Shown here: positions 1-11,991 of the stretch, in pieces | Layout: each line of letters starts with the position of its first letter | How positions within the stretch are numbered: position 1 is the first letter of the stretch | Assembly: GCA_030762175.1 (NCBI GenBank) | Contig: CM060834.1 | Span: 25,160,001 to 25,224,000, forward strand | Source: Metallyticus violacea | Lineage: Eukaryota > Arthropoda > Insecta > Mantodea > Metallyticidae | Reading direction: 5' to 3' | Length of the DNA: 64,000 bases | Translations under genes and position numbers: made by a program | The notes under the pieces: model-generated | Told to the model about the DNA's origin: nothing | Seen by the model: the letters and a program-made list of their open reading frames with translations, nothing else | Databases searched by the model: none

Positions 1-80
1 GAAGTGTTTGTATGTAACCACAGTGTTGTAGGAACGTTGCGGAGCACAGCAGGAAAGAGAGGTGGGAGTATGTAGGTCAG

Positions 81-1010
81 GCATTGGGAAATGTTAAGAA
101 ATTTACATACTTGGGGATCACTAGCTATGAACGAGAGCTGGAAAGAGAGAAAGTGAGTGAGAGTGAGATAGAGAGAAACAGAGGTAAAAATGCAAATGAT
201 TATTAAAAAAAAATATAGATGCATTAAAAATTTTGGTAAAAATACTGGAAACACCGCTCAAAACAATGGAAATTGTGTACAGGGCGGTTGTTAGCTTAAT
301 TATGACGTAAGGGGCTGAAATTTGTGAGTGCGCAAACACGGAAGAACTTAAGTACAAATGCAATTTCTAAACGGATGTTGCAAGTAGGGAGGGGTACAGC
401 AAATTGTGGGGGTTCTTAAAGAGTTTGGTATCTTTAACGAAAGTGTAAATTTAAAAATAACAATAATCAAGAACTTCGAGGAGTTTGTCGGAGGGAGTAA
501 TTAAGGGAAGGGTGAGATGTGTGTTGGATATCAAAACTAAGGAAAGGCTGACACAAAATTGAACTAGGATATATTTGGTTAAGGGGACAAAACATTACGC
601 GCATTAGCTGGAACATAGTTAACGGACGTTTGCGGGATATATATAGGTATAGTAATACTCAATGCGCAGAAAAGGTATCGCTTAACCTGCAAGATCGGTA
701 TGGGGGGGGGGGGGGAGATTATCTAGATGTCTGTGGGAGAGAAGAAAGTGGTCTCGCATGGCTCAGATTACGGGCTTGGTAAGCAAATACAATAATTAAG
801 GAAAGAATTTGCTCACTGTGCAGAGAAAGCGATACCTGGAGGCATATTTTGGCAGAATACAGGGAAACAGAGATTTTAAAAAATGCGCATTTTCCACCAC
901 AATTTCTGAATTCCAACAGACGTTCGAATATCTGCCGGGAAGTGTTGGTGCATGAGAGATATACACACAAATCGGCCAGTGAAGACCCGACAAAGAAGGT
1001 AATGGCCATA
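81..1010 (+). pseudogene. Degenerate non-LTR retrotransposon (LINE) ORF2 tail, in copy 1
   Basis: Frames at the left encode a KKFTYLGIT-like stretch, the 'FxYLG' motif found after the reverse-transcriptase palm of LINEs. At 750-870 there is a run with GLAWLRLRAW, then CSLCRESDTWRHILAEY. This fits the C-x2-C-x(n)-H zinc-finger end of I/R1-type LINE ORF2 proteins. Stop codons and frameshifts (for example TAA after RAW) break the frame throughout, so it is a dead fragment. The family level is inferred from motifs only. Confidence 0.5.
702..715 (+). repeat. Poly-G run (14 G), copy 1
   Basis: A homopolymer of 14 G; the equivalent run at 5939-5949 has 11. It is a length-variable site between the two copies and also a likely sequencing-error site. 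Confidence 0.9.
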
Positions 1011-1015
1011 GAGAA

Positions 1016-1074
1016 TTTGTTTTTGATTTATTTATGGACGCTCTTTAACATCACAGGTCATCAGCGGACCATAG
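1016..1074 (-). mobile_element. SINE-B tail fragment (copy 1)
   Basis: A short stretch, TTTATTTATGGACGCTCTTT followed by ACATCACAGGTCATCAGCG, is the reverse complement of the 3' tail of the SINE-B family seen in full at 25.7 and 49.1 kb. The tRNA-like head is absent. Confidence 0.6.
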
Positions 1075-1564
1075 AGAAGAGAGAGGCGTTGGGGAGGTGG
1101 CAATTAAAGGAAAGAGGGGGGGGGGCTCAGAGATAAGGGCTCTATTCATGTTTCGTTTATCGATGTGTTTGTATATATTTATGTAAATAAAGTTAATCAT
1201 AGCAATTAATCATTGTTATTGCTATTTTTGGGGATTGAAATATTTTGTTTGTTAAAAGGACGGCATTAACATGTAAGGTCGTAAGATCCAAGCCACAGTT
1301 ACACATTTATGTACTTGTAAACCTACCATAATAAAAGCTTCGTTAAGTTAAATATTTTAGGGAAAATTTACCAATGTTGAGAGCTCATATTCTTTATCAT
1401 GTAGTTCAATAGTTTACAAGAAAGGGCCATTGCAGTTATTTTAGAATATAGAAACTATATATACATATATACTAGTTTTATTAAATATCATAAACAAAAA
1501 TGTCCTTGCAAAGATATAGCTTCTACGGTGCAATTCTAAGTGAATGTAAATCTCTGAAGATAAG

Positions 1565-1565
<1 letters not shown>

Positions 1566-1625
<60 letters not shown>

Positions 1626-1633
1626 TATTATTA
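1566..1633 (+). repeat. (ATT)n microsatellite, copy 1
   Basis: About 22 ATT units with a small interruption near the right end. About seven units longer than its counterpart at 6797-6843. Confidence 0.95.
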
Positions 1634-1639
1634 AATGGC

Positions 1640-3980
1640 CAGAAAACGTTATATTTTAAAAGTATATGTTGCTAATGTATATATTTATCATTATTATTGA
1701 TAACTGCACGCGAGCGCCTTTCAGCCAATGTACGGTCTTATTGATATCTTATTCACCAATGGAACTTAATCGATACTTTTAATGGTGCCTAAAAACTCTT
1801 AACTGTTATCTATTTTTTTTTCCTTCAACATTCATTTTTTTTTTAATTCTTATAATCTCTGCTTTGATTCGACCAGGAAGCCTATTCTCATGCATTTTGC
1901 TGTTCACAATCGGTGGTTTGTATAAACATTATATACAATAAATTACTACAATGAAAACATTAAATAACATTACTTAAATGGAACAATAAATAAAATAGAG
2001 GTAAAATTATAATTTAACTTTAAATTTAGTGTTAAATATATAAATTGTTCATTCCCTTATGATTATTCAATTACAGATATCCTCGTAGTGCTACTTGGAA
2101 CAATAACTAATAACAATGCTTCTGTCACTTCAGCTCTGACTGGACTATCTCACTGCCTTCCCAAAAGAAATTCTAATCACAAAATGACATATGACGTAAC
2201 TGATACAAAAATAGCAATTGTTACAACAGTGTTCAGTTGTATTTCATTTCATTTAGGTCTCCACTTGCAATAAAAAGCAATAAAATTAGTGATATGTTTT
2301 CAGAAATCTCATACAGGTAAACCAAATCACTTCAATGCTTATAGAAAAACAAAAACCTCGCAATGCAACCGTCTTACAGAATCCCCTTTGTATGTAATTT
2401 TCCTTGGGTAATTTAATTGAGGTTTCAAACTTGCTTATAATCTTTATTAAATAATTTCATTGAGCTTTGAAACTCATGGTGTCCCGAAATAATTACCATG
2501 AGAACAAACAATCGTTAACCTAAATTAAATTACCGAAAAATTATCAGCACTTGTGGTATGTTACTGAAGAAAATTACTTTAACTTTGGCCAGTTAAACTA
2601 AGTTTCTAAACTTCAGAAAGAAAAATCGATCATTCATCCGTAACGATAATATTATTACCCAGTTGTATTAGCGGCCTTTAGAAACTGGTAAAATCATTGA
2701 GCAGTAAATGTTTTTGCACTTAATTTTTTTTTCCTTGGTGAGAACTGCAAATTTGCAGGCAGTGAAAGAGGCAAGAAGAAAATCTGTGCAAGCTGGAACT
2801 GACAGAAGCTTTTAAAACGTGTTTTGACTATACAAGCAACACTGCCTTTGAAGCAAACCAATACAAATTCTTTAGGGCACGAAATTGACGTCACGAGAGG
2901 TAAAGGAAACAATAGGGCGCCTCTCATGGGAAGTCCCTTGCCAGAACAGCAGAATAGGGGACTCATTACGTTCTCCTTACAGCGTTTCATGGAAGAAAAG
3001 GCGTTCAACTCAAAGGGTGTGCCCCAAAAGCCACATGCGTACCCTTCACTTTCTGCAAACATGATTTGAGACTTTATTAGGTTAAACTCACCAGCAATTA
3101 AATTCAATTTTGAATTAATTACGTTTTAATGGTTTTATTAGCGTTCCATTGAGAATATAGAATAGAGCAAATTTTGACGCTCATATCATTAGGAGAAAAA
3201 ATTGTATTATATTAAGTCACTTCAACATGTTTATACAGTGCGATCATTTTAACATGTTCATCTTGATATTATACACTGTAATTCCAATGTGGACAACAAT
3301 ATAGAAATATCCGACTGTCAAAGCTTTCGTAAAAAAGGACTCGCTATTCGTCGTCGAGAAGTGGCACACCAAACGTCTAACCTTCTGCGAGTGCGGAGTG
3401 ATTTCATGTAAGATGTGTGTTAGTCCGACTATTGATGTAACTGTCGAGGTGAAAATACGCCTCACCACTAAAAACACATTATCCAGGAGGCCTATTCCGT
3501 TACTCAAGTGCTCAAGACAAATGATGTGCTCTATAAAATGATTGCACTATATAACTATATTCTTTAAAGGAGCGCTAAGCTTTCAACATTTTTCTGCATA
3601 TTTTAATCATTTAACCCAGTGCAGAAAATATTAACATATGGAAGGAAAAAATTAAACTGAAAACTATGACAGCTTGTAGAGATATCAAAACATTTTTTTT
3701 TCCAAATGTTACATTTCCCAATTAGGCTTCGATTTATTTACTTTAACAGACTTACTAAACATTTAAATCACTTCATTTTACAAAAGAGATTCAAATTGCC
3801 TTCACAAAGGTTGCATCGCCTTTAATATTTGCTGCTGGTACATCTATATTGGCACAGATGATTTTTTGTTTCAATTGCGGAACCTCCTTCCCCCCAATTC
3901 GGACACTTCGATTAATTTACCACCGATGTGAAATTTGGTTTCATTATTGAAGATGAGTCGGAAAGATTTTTTCCATTTTC
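1640..3980. other. Stretch without recognised gene (also 6850-9190)
   Basis: No coding frame with family motifs. The longest frames (137 and 87 codons, minus strand) show no homology I recognise and are present in both duplicates. I see only AT-rich single-copy sequence, apart from the duplication. Confidence 0.4.
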
Positions 3981-3985
3981 GATAC

Positions 3986-4253
3986 CCCCACGGGTGGCCG
4001 AGGTCGTTAAGGCGCGGACTTGTGAGCGGGAGGTCTGGGGTTCGAATCCCGCCAGGACCGTCTTTCCTGACTGAGGTTTTTTCCAGGTTTTCCTCAGTCC
4101 TCATAAATGGCAAATGCCGGGGAGGTACCTTAAACTTAGGCCTGGAACGATTCCTTCCTTAAAAATAAACCCTTTCCCAATGTATCATTTCATCTCATGT
4201 ATCATCAGTGTCCATCGCCTGTGGTGCCTCTGTAGCAAAAACGGGCGTTAAAC
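3986..4253 (+). mobile_element. SINE-A, tRNA-derived, full-length copy
   Basis: The head reads GGGTGGCCGAGGTCGTTAAG (Pol III A box, Ser/Leu-tRNA-like) and then GGGTTCGAATCCCGCC (B box). A family-specific body follows (a conserved GACTGAGGTTTTTTCCAGG motif), ending near GGCGTTAAAC. The same structure recurs at 9197, 28204, 48178 (minus) and 52614 (partial). It is a retroposed element, not a functional tRNA. Confidence 0.85.
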
Positions 4254-4689
4254 AATATTCATTATTCCATTTTCGACTGGATTTCAACGCAAAATTACTT
4301 ATTTTATTCTTGTCTGAAGATGTAAGGGCTATCTGCTGTTTACTTCTCTGCTTCCTAGTAGCTACTACTTTTTTGAGGATTTTGCTGAAATTTATCGCAC
4401 ACACTTTCAACATTTTCACTAGACACACGCGAAAATTTGTCTATATTGAGGCATCCAGTGACCACAAACTGTAGGTATTACCCTACTTATGTAGGGCGTC
4501 CTTTCCGAAACTCCAGCTGCATGGTAAATACGAATTTGGACTTTTCAAAATGGAGCACACAAAATGTCTTCTCCTATGGACTTGTCAATTTGGAAACTGC
4601 GGCCCCATGGCTCTGTAATGAGCATAAAGGAAAAGTCGATAATGCACAGTATTTTTGAATAGCTGATTTTCCTTATGACGTCAAGTTAC

Positions 4690-5237
4690 CTAGTAAATAA
4701 AGTGCCCAGGTTCATGAAGATTAAATAAGACGACGTTCTGGAGATGTGGCCTAGAGTGGTTTAGCTGTCAAGCACTTAAACAGAGAAAATATTAATTGCG
4801 GGCGATACCCGAAGGACATCTTGTTCTCCAGATATTAATTATTCCCTTCTCACCCCAGGGATGTTCATCACTGAATGTCTCTGATCTTGGCTAATAGTAG
4901 CATTAATTCCCATACACGTATCTGTTATCGATCCTTGTACAAACATCAACAGTCAAGACTATCTACACAACGAACTATTTTCTTGCTGGACCATAGATTT
5001 TTTTATTAGAATTTCCTCGTGTAATAATCCTCTACAATCTCTGAAAGTATTCTGGTATTGTTCATTTACAACCTATATATAACTTTTTTAAACAAAGTAT
5101 TTAAATTACTTTCCGGTTTAAAGTCATCTTTTGGTAATAAACCTAATACCGATGCGAATATATGATACGGGCGAGTTAAAAGAAATCTGGTTCATGAGGC
5201 ACTCGTTAGCTCACCCGTAAGCCGAAAATTTTTGTAA
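4690..5237. other. Spacer between the two duplicated blocks
   Basis: 548 bases not found elsewhere in the window. No convincing coding, tRNA or SINE similarity seen. If the duplication is a simple tandem one, this would be the left part of the unit and the matching sequence would lie just left of the window. Confidence 0.6.
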
Positions 5238-5317
5238 GAAGTGTTTGTATGTAACCACAGTGTTGTAGGAACGTTGCGGAGCACAGCAGGAAAGAGAGGT
5301 GGGAGTATGTAGGTCAG

Positions 5318-6244
5318 GCATTGGGAAATGTTAAGAAATTTACATACCTGGGGATCACTAGCTATGAACGAGAGCTGGAAAGAGAGAAAGTGAGTGAGAG
5401 TGAGATAGAGAGAAACAGAGGTAAAAATGCAAATGATTATTAAAAAAAAATATAGATGCATTAAAAATTTTGGTAAAAATACTGGAAACACCGCTCAAAA
5501 CAATGGAAATTGTGTACAGGGCGGTTGTTAGCTTAATTATGACGTAAGGGGCTGAAATTTGTGAGTGCGCAAACACGGAAGAACTTAAGTACAAATGCAA
5601 TTTCTAAACGGATGTTGCAAGTAGGGAGGGGTACAGCAAATTGTGGGGGTTCTTAAAGAGTTTGGTATCTTTAACGAAAGTGTAAATTTAAAAATAACAA
5701 TAATCAAGAACTTCGAGGAGTTTGTCGGAGGGAGTAATTAAGGGAAGGGTGAGATGTGTGTTGGATATCAAAACTAAGGAAAGGCTGACACAAAATTGAA
5801 CTAGGATATATTTGGTTAAGGGGACAAAACATTACGCGCATTAGCTGGAACATAGTTAACGGACGTTTGCGGGATATATATAGGTATAGTAATACTCAAT
5901 GCGCAGAAAAGGTATCGCTTAACCTGCAAGATCGGTATGGGGGGGGGGGAGATTATCTAGATGTCTGTGGGAGAGAAGAAAGTGGTCTCGCATGGCTCAG
6001 ATTACGGGCTTGGTAAGCAAATACAATAATTAAGGAAAGAATTTGCTCACTGTGCAGAGAAAGCGATACCTGGAGGCATATTTTGGCAGAATACAGGGAA
6101 ACAGAGATTTTAAAAAATGCGCATTTTCCACCACAATTTCTGAATTCCAACAGACGTTCGAATATCTGCCGGGAAGTGTTGGTGCATGAGAGATATACAC
6201 ACAAATCGGCCAGTGAAGACCCGACAAAGAAGGTAATGGCCATA
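5318..6244 (+). pseudogene. Degenerate LINE ORF2 tail, in copy 2
   Basis: Duplicate of the LINE remnant in the first block, with the same stops and the same C-x2-C-x(n)-H tail. It shares nearly all lesions with copy 1, so the element was already dead before the duplication. Confidence 0.5.
5939..5949 (+). repeat. Poly-G run (11 G), copy 2
   Basis: Counterpart of the 14-G run in copy 1, three bases shorter. Confidence 0.9.
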
Positions 6245-6249
6245 GAGAA

Positions 6250-6307
6250 TTTGTTTTTGATTTATTTATGGACGCTCTTTAACATCACAGGTCTCAGCGG
6301 ACCATAG
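6250..6307 (-). mobile_element. SINE-B tail fragment (copy 2)
   Basis: Duplicate of the 1016-1074 fragment, with one base missing in GGTCATCAGC. Confidence 0.6.
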
Positions 6308-6796
6308 AGAAGAGAGAGGCGTTGGGGAGGTGGCAATTAAAGGAAAGAGGGGGGGGGCTCAGAGATAAGGGCTCTATTCATGTTTCGTTTATCGATGTGT
6401 TTGTATATATTTATGTAAATAAAGTTAATCATAGCAATTAATCATTGTTATTGCTATTTTTGGGGATTGAAATATTTTGTTTGTTAAAAGGACGGCATTA
6501 ACATGTAAGGTCGTAAGATCCAAGCCACAGTTACACATTTATGTACTTGTAAACCTACCATAATAAAAGCTTCGTTAAGTTAAATATTTTAGGGAAAATT
6601 TACCAATGTTGAGAGCTCATATTCTTTATCATGTAGTTCAATAGTTTACAAGAAAGGGCCATTGCAGTTATTTTAGAATATAGAAACTATATATACATAT
6701 ATACTAGTTTTATTAAATATCATAAACAAAAATGTCCTTGCAAAGATATAGCTTCTACGGTGCAATTCTAAGTGAATGTAAATCTCTGAAGATAAG

Positions 6797-6836
<40 letters not shown>

Positions 6837-6843
6837 TATTATT
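6797..6843 (+). repeat. (ATT)n microsatellite, copy 2
   Basis: The same array with about 15 units. The 21-base difference is the largest length change between the duplicated blocks. Confidence 0.95.
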
Positions 6844-9196
6844 AAATGGCCAGAAAACGTTATATTTTAAAAGTATATGTTGCTAATGTATATATTTATC
6901 ATTATTATTGATAACTGCACGCGAGCGCCTTTCAGCCAATGTACGGTCTTATTGATATCTTATTCACCAATGGAACTTAATCGATACTTTTAATGGTGCC
7001 TAAAAACTCTTAACTGTTATCTATTTTTTTTTCCTTCAACATTCATTTTTTTTTTAATTCTTATAATCTCTGCTTTGATTCGACCAGGAAGCCTATTCTC
7101 ATGCATTTTGCTGTTCACAATCGGTGGTTTGTATAAACATTATATACAATAAATTACTACAATGAAAACATTAAATAACATTACTTAAATGGAACAATAA
7201 ATAAAATAGAGGTAAAATTATAATTTAACTTTAAATTTAGTGTTAAATATATAAATTGTTCATTCCCTTATGATTATTCAATTACAGATATCCTCGTAGT
7301 GCTACTTGGAACAATAACTAATAACAATGCTTCTGTCACTTCAGCTCTGACTGGACTATCTCACTGCCTTCCCAAAAGAAATTCTAATCACAAAATGACA
7401 TATGACGTAACTGATACAAAAATAGCAATTGTTACAACAGTGTTCAGTTGTATTTCATTTCATTTAGGTCTCCACTTGCAATAAAAAGCAATAAAATTAG
7501 TGATATGTTTTCAGAAATCTCATACAGGTAAACCAAATCACTTCAATGCTTATAGAAAAACAAAAACCTCGCAATGCAACCGTCTTACAGAATCCCCTTT
7601 GTATGTAATTTTCCTTGGGTAATTTAATTGAGGTTTCAAACTTGCTTATAATCTTTATTAAATAATTTCATTGAGCTTTGAAACTCATGGTGTCCCGAAA
7701 TAATTACCATGAGAACAAACAATCGTTAACCTAAATTAAATTACCGAAAAATTATCAGCACTTGTGGTATGTTACTGAAGAAAATTACTTTAACTTTGGC
7801 CAGTTAAACTAAGTTTCTAAACTTCAGAAAGAAAAATCGATCATTCATCCGTAACGATAATATTATTACCCAGTTGTATTAGCGGCCTTTAGAAACTGGT
7901 AAAATCATTGAGCAGTAAATGTTTTTGCACTTAATTTTTTTTTCCTTGGTGAGAACTGCAAATTTGCAGGCAGTGAAAGAGGCAAGAAGAAAATCTGTGC
8001 AAGCTGGAACTGACAGAAGCTTTTAAAACGTGTTTTGACTATACAAGCAACACTGCCTTTGAAGCAAACCAATACAAATTCTTTAGGGCACGAAATTGAC
8101 GTCACGAGAGGTAAAGGAAACAATAGGGCGCCTCTCATGGGAAGTCCCTTGCCAGAACAGCAGAATAGGGGACTCATTACGTTCTCCTTACAGCGTTTCA
8201 TGGAAGAAAAGGCGTTCAACTCAAAGGGTGTGCCCCAAAAGCCACATGCGTACCCTTCACTTTCTGCAAACATGATTTGAGACTTTATTAGGTTAAACTC
8301 ACCAGCAATTAAATTCAATTTTGAATTAATTACGTTTTAATGGTTTTATTAGCGTTCCATTGAGAATATAGAATAGAGCAAATTTTGACGCTCATATCAT
8401 TAGGAGAAAAAATTGTATTATATTAAGTCACTTCAACATGTTTATACAGTGCGATCATTTTAACATGTTCATCTTGATATTATACACTGTAATTCCAATG
8501 TGGACAACAATATAGAAATATCCGACTGTCAAAGCTTTCGTAAAAAAGGACTCGCTATTCGTCGTCGAGAAGTGGCACACCAAACGTCTAACCTTCTGCG
8601 AGTGCGGAGTGATTTCATGTAAGATGTGTGTTAGTCCGACTATTGATGTAACTGTCGAGGTGAAAATACGCCTCACCACTAAAAACACATTATCCAGGAG
8701 GCCTATTCCGTTACTCAAGTGCTCAAGACAAATGATGTGCTCTATAAAATGATTGCACTATATAACTATATTCTTTAAAGGAGCGCTAAGCTTTCAACAT
8801 TTTTCTGCATATTTTAATCATTTAACCCAGTGCAGAAAATATTAACATATGGAAGGAAAAAATTAAACTGAAAACTATGACAGCTTGTAGAGATATCAAA
8901 ACATTTTTTTTTCCAAATGTTACATTTCCCAATTAGGCTTCGATTTATTTACTTTAACAGACTTACTAAACATTTAAATCACTTCATTTTACAAAAGAGA
9001 TTCAAATTGCCTTCACAAAGGTTGCATCGCCTTTAATATTTGCTGCTGGTACATCTATATTGGCACAGATGATTTTTTGTTTCAATTGCGGAACCTCCTT
9101 CCCCCCAATTCGGACACTTCGATTAATTTACCACCGATGTGAAATTTGGTTTCATTATTGAAGATGAGTCGGAAAGATTTTTTCCATTTTCGATAC

Positions 9197-9464
9197 CCCC
9201 ACGGGTGGCCGAGGTCGTTAAGGCGCGGACTTGTGAGCGGGAGGTCTGGGGTTCGAATCCCGCCAGGACCGTCTTTCCTGACTGAGGTTTTTTCCAGGTT
9301 TTCCTCAGTCCTCATAAATGGCAAATGCCGGGGAGGTACCTTAAACTTAGGCCTGGAACGATTCCTTCCTTAAAAATAAACCCTTTCCCAATGTATCATT
9401 TCATCTCATGTATCATCAGTGTCCATCGCCTGTGGTGCCTCTGTAGCAAAAACGGGCGTTAAAC
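9197..9464 (+). mobile_element. SINE-A, copy within second duplicate
   Basis: The same SINE-A as at 3986-4253, carried along by the tandem duplication. One base differs just downstream of it (GACTGGATT versus GACTGAATT). Confidence 0.85.
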
Positions 9465-10039
9465 AATATTCATTATTCCATTTTCGACTGAATTTCAACG
9501 CAAAATTACTTATTTTATTCTTGTCTGAAGATGTAAGGGCTATCTGCTGTTTACTTCTCTGCTTCCTAGTAGCTACTACTTTTTTGAGGATTTTGCTGAA
9601 ATTTATCGCACACACTTTCAACATTTTCACTAGACACACGCGAAAATTTGTCTATATTGAGGCATCCAGTGACCACAAACTGTAGGTATTACCCTACTTA
9701 TGTAGGGCGTCCTTTCCGAAACTCCAGCTGCATGGTAAATACGAATTTGGACTTTTCAAAATGGAGCACACAAAATGTCTTCTCCTATGGACTTGTCAAT
9801 TTGGAAACTGCGGCCCCATGGCTCTGTAATGAGCATAAAGGAAAAGTCGATAATGCACAGTATTTTTGGATAGCTGATTTTCCTTATGACGTCAAGTTAC
9901 ATCCGTATATTATATTTGCTTATGAAATTCCAGCATTCTTGAGCAAAGAATCTGAATTTCTTAACTGTGTTTGAAAATAGACTCAGCATTTAATTAAATA
10001 ATTAAAGTGAAGTATGAGACTGTAAACATTAATTATGAC

Positions 10040-10520
10040 AGGATACGACAGTGGATGAAAAGAGTCAAACATGTTCAGATAGTTACAATTACTATGAGAA
10101 TATCTTCTCTTCAAGAATGATTCACTCTTCCGATAGGGTGTTTCCAGTAGGCCGTAATCTTTTTCCTAAACCGAATCTTCTATTAGAAAGTATGGTCACT
10201 CTGAAAAGCTATCAGCACCGGTGGTTGGGTGACCTAATCTGATCAAGAAAAATGGCTATGACATTTAGAAGGAGCTTGTTAAGTTGGCATGACTCAACAA
10301 TGCGACTTCGGCTTTTAGGTGCGAGCTACACCTGTCCAAAATCTACTGCTGATAGCACCAGTGCAGAGAAAATGGTTAAACTGGGCCAGAAGAGAAAATA
10401 ATCTGCTTATGACTGGAGAAATCTTTATTTTCTACCTGAAACTCGGTACACATTTATCTCCGCAGGATGCACATGTTGCAATAGTAGATCATCGTTACAT
10501 GCAGTAAAATAATTGGCACT
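10040..10520 (+). pseudogene. Tc1-like transposase relic
   Basis: Frames read RQWMKRV and later VQRKWLNWARRENN, resembling the 'R-x-x-R-L-x-W-A-R-x-H' stretch before the first catalytic Asp of Tc1-type transposases. The frame shifts several times and has stops. The region starts just past the end of the duplicated block. Confidence 0.4.
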
Positions 10521-10854
10521 ATCTTTTATGCTTTGAACATTTCTTGACCATGTATACCGATTACTACTTTTTTTATTAGATCTGTCTTAAAAGCTTTTAT
10601 TATTTTTTTAAACCACTGTTGACTTAGGGTGTGGGAATGAATTCTTTTCGAGGAATTAACAGTTTTCTTGTATTTATTTAAATATTTGTAGTTTGTTGAA
10701 GCAATGCAATTTTTTAAATAACCTCATTCTTTCAACATGCTTTTACAGATATGAAACAACTCGGCAATTTTCGAAAGGGTATTTTTGGACCTTATTTTTA
10801 AGGCAATACATTTGTTTCTTCATGTCTTTTTTGTGTTTAGATTAAAGGGTAATA

Positions 10855-11450
10855 ACGGACTTCCAGAATGTGCCCTCACCGCAAGGAGTTCTGCGCCATG
10901 GTCTCCTGCCTGCCTGTCTTTGAACTTCCGAGATGTCACCAGTCTACATTCGAAGTTCCCTGGGAACTCCTTTCAGAACTGCAATTCACAAACTTGTGGA
11001 TAAATTTTTTACTACTTGTTCAGTGCAAAGACGCACATTTTTAACAGAAGACAAATAGTGAAGTTGGCGCAAATATTAAGAGTTGGCAAACAAAATAACT
11101 ATCGAAATTAGCTCCCTATTTAGGGTGTCAGTGTCTTCTGAACATACATCAAGCTTGCTAAAATTCAAACGTAACAAGTGTCCATTGTGTATGACAAGGT
11201 GATCCCGTAGCATGCGTGCGTTATTGTGAGTGGTTTCTTTCATCAGTGACGGAAGGGTTAATCCATCCCCAGCTTGTGTTCTTCTCAGACGAGGCATGGC
11301 TCACCAAAATATTCGTGTGAACACTTCCAACACTCTATTGGTGTTCTGAAAATGCATATTGTATACAAGAAACACCTTTTTACGAAAGGACAATTGGAGT
11401 ATGGTAGGCGATTAGCACAAGCTCTATAAGGCACAGCCATATGTAATATG
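10855..11450 (+). pseudogene. Tc1/mariner-superfamily transposase relic
   Basis: Plus-strand frames include YCEWFLSSVTEGLIHPQLVF and then FFSDEAW, the 'F-x-D-E-A-W' catalytic motif of this transposase family, and further on a SENAYCIQETPFYERTIGVW stretch. A second relic of the same family, at 50430-50800, shares the sequence around the Asp motif and the preceding TTTCAGAACTGCAA. Frameshifts and stops make it dead. Confidence 0.6.
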
Positions 11451-11494
11451 TCCAAGTGCCAAGACACAGAACTCTGCGAGCGGTAAGGGCATAT

Positions 11495-11645
11495 TTTGGA
11501 AACCCTCTAGTATCAGGTGGCAGATCTGGACTGTAGGGCAAGTATTCAAGCTTCTGAAAGCCACAGTCTTTCATTACCTTCATAGTTCTTTCTGCATTTA
11601 CAGTAGTATTCCTTTGCTTGAAGTCAACCAAGAGAACTGTGCGAT
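11495..11645 (-). pseudogene. mariner transposase fragment
   Basis: Minus-strand frame LLVDFKQRNTTVNAE, then KLEYLPYSPDLPP. Both are hallmark pieces of D,D34D mariner transposases ('VDFxxxxxTVNxEYY' and 'PYSPDLAP'). The piece between them, with the second catalytic Asp, is deleted. It abuts the 3' end of the channel gene. Confidence 0.65.
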
Positions 11646-11654
11646 TATATCATA

Positions 11655-11660
11655 TTTAAT
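11655..11660 (-). promoter_or_regulatory. Candidate ATTAAA poly(A) signal of the channel gene
   Basis: A minus-strand ATTAAA lies about 85-90 bases beyond the TGA of the channel's last exon. The hexamer is the common variant of AATAAA. It is close enough to serve a short 3' UTR, but in AT-rich DNA such hexamers occur by chance, and an AATAAA also occurs about 1 kb further on. Confidence 0.25.
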
Positions 11661-11745
11661 CCCAATAATTTGTACAGGAAATTGTCCTTAGCCTTCAAAA
11701 ATACCTGGAAGAGGGACATTTCTACTGGAAGAATGTTGTAGTCCA

Positions 11746-11991
11746 TCACAAAGATGTCACATATTCCCATTTTTCAGGACAATAGTAATCATAGAGCATT
11801 TCCCGTTTGCTTAGCACAATGTTCCAGTAAATCATATTGTACATGGTGAACATGGCTGGGAACAGCACTAGAGACAGTTTGTCCAAAAGAGTCCAGGAGC
11901 CAGATGAGTTCCTCAGCCACGCAACCAGTCGCTTTAGCAAGTTTCTGAGGGTGCAACGAAATCGATGTGGATATTCCTGAGGGCGTTGGCG
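11746..11991 (-). CDS. Cys-loop channel subunit, terminal exon (end of loop, TM4, C-terminus, stop)
   Basis: 246 bases after a TTCTTTCCAG acceptor, in phase 0 with exon 7: 81 codons and a TGA stop. It contains an arginine-rich amphipathic MA-type helix (LRNLLKRLVAWLRN) and LLDKLSLVLFPAMF, the 'D-K-x-S-x-x-x-FP' entry into TM4. TM4 runs to about residue 415. A 21-residue tail (KREMLYDYYC to the stop) is longer than the few residues usual after TM4. A possible ATTAAA polyadenylation signal lies about 90 bases past the stop at 11655-11660, in sequence shared with a mariner relic; this signal is weak evidence only. Confidence 0.93.
   Translation of the reverse strand, partial: RQRPQEYPHRFRCTLRNLLKRLVAWLRNSSGSWTLLDKLSLVLFPAMFTMYNMIYWNIVLSKREMLYDYYCPEKWEYVTSL

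Larger units (their letters stand above)
1..4689 (+). repeat. Tandem duplication, copy 1 (left end cut by window)
   Basis: The whole stretch recurs at 5238-9900 in the same orientation, with only a handful of substitutions. Length differences sit in a G-run (14 versus 11), a second G-run (10 versus 9), one base near 1061 and an ATT array (about 7 units shorter in copy 2). The copies diverge sharply after a shared GTCAAGTTAC. The copy starts at the window edge, so the duplicated block may extend further left. Confidence 0.97.
5238..9900 (+). repeat. Tandem duplication, copy 2
   Basis: Second copy of 1-4689, offset 5237 bases at its start and 5211 at its end. It carries the same LINE tail, SINE-B fragment, ATT array and SINE-A. 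It ends at 9900, after which the sequence (ATCCGTATAT...) is unique. The copies are so alike that the duplication is recent, or one copy is an assembly or haplotype artefact. Confidence 0.97.

Noticed and set aside
2694..3107. 137-codon minus frame (repeated at 7905-8318)
   Set aside because: Its presence in both copies reflects the duplication, not conservation. No domain or splice evidence.
3990..4060. tRNA Ser/Leu gene
   Set aside because: The A and B boxes are present, but the sequence continues into a body shared by dispersed copies; it is the head of a SINE and the cloverleaf is imperfect.
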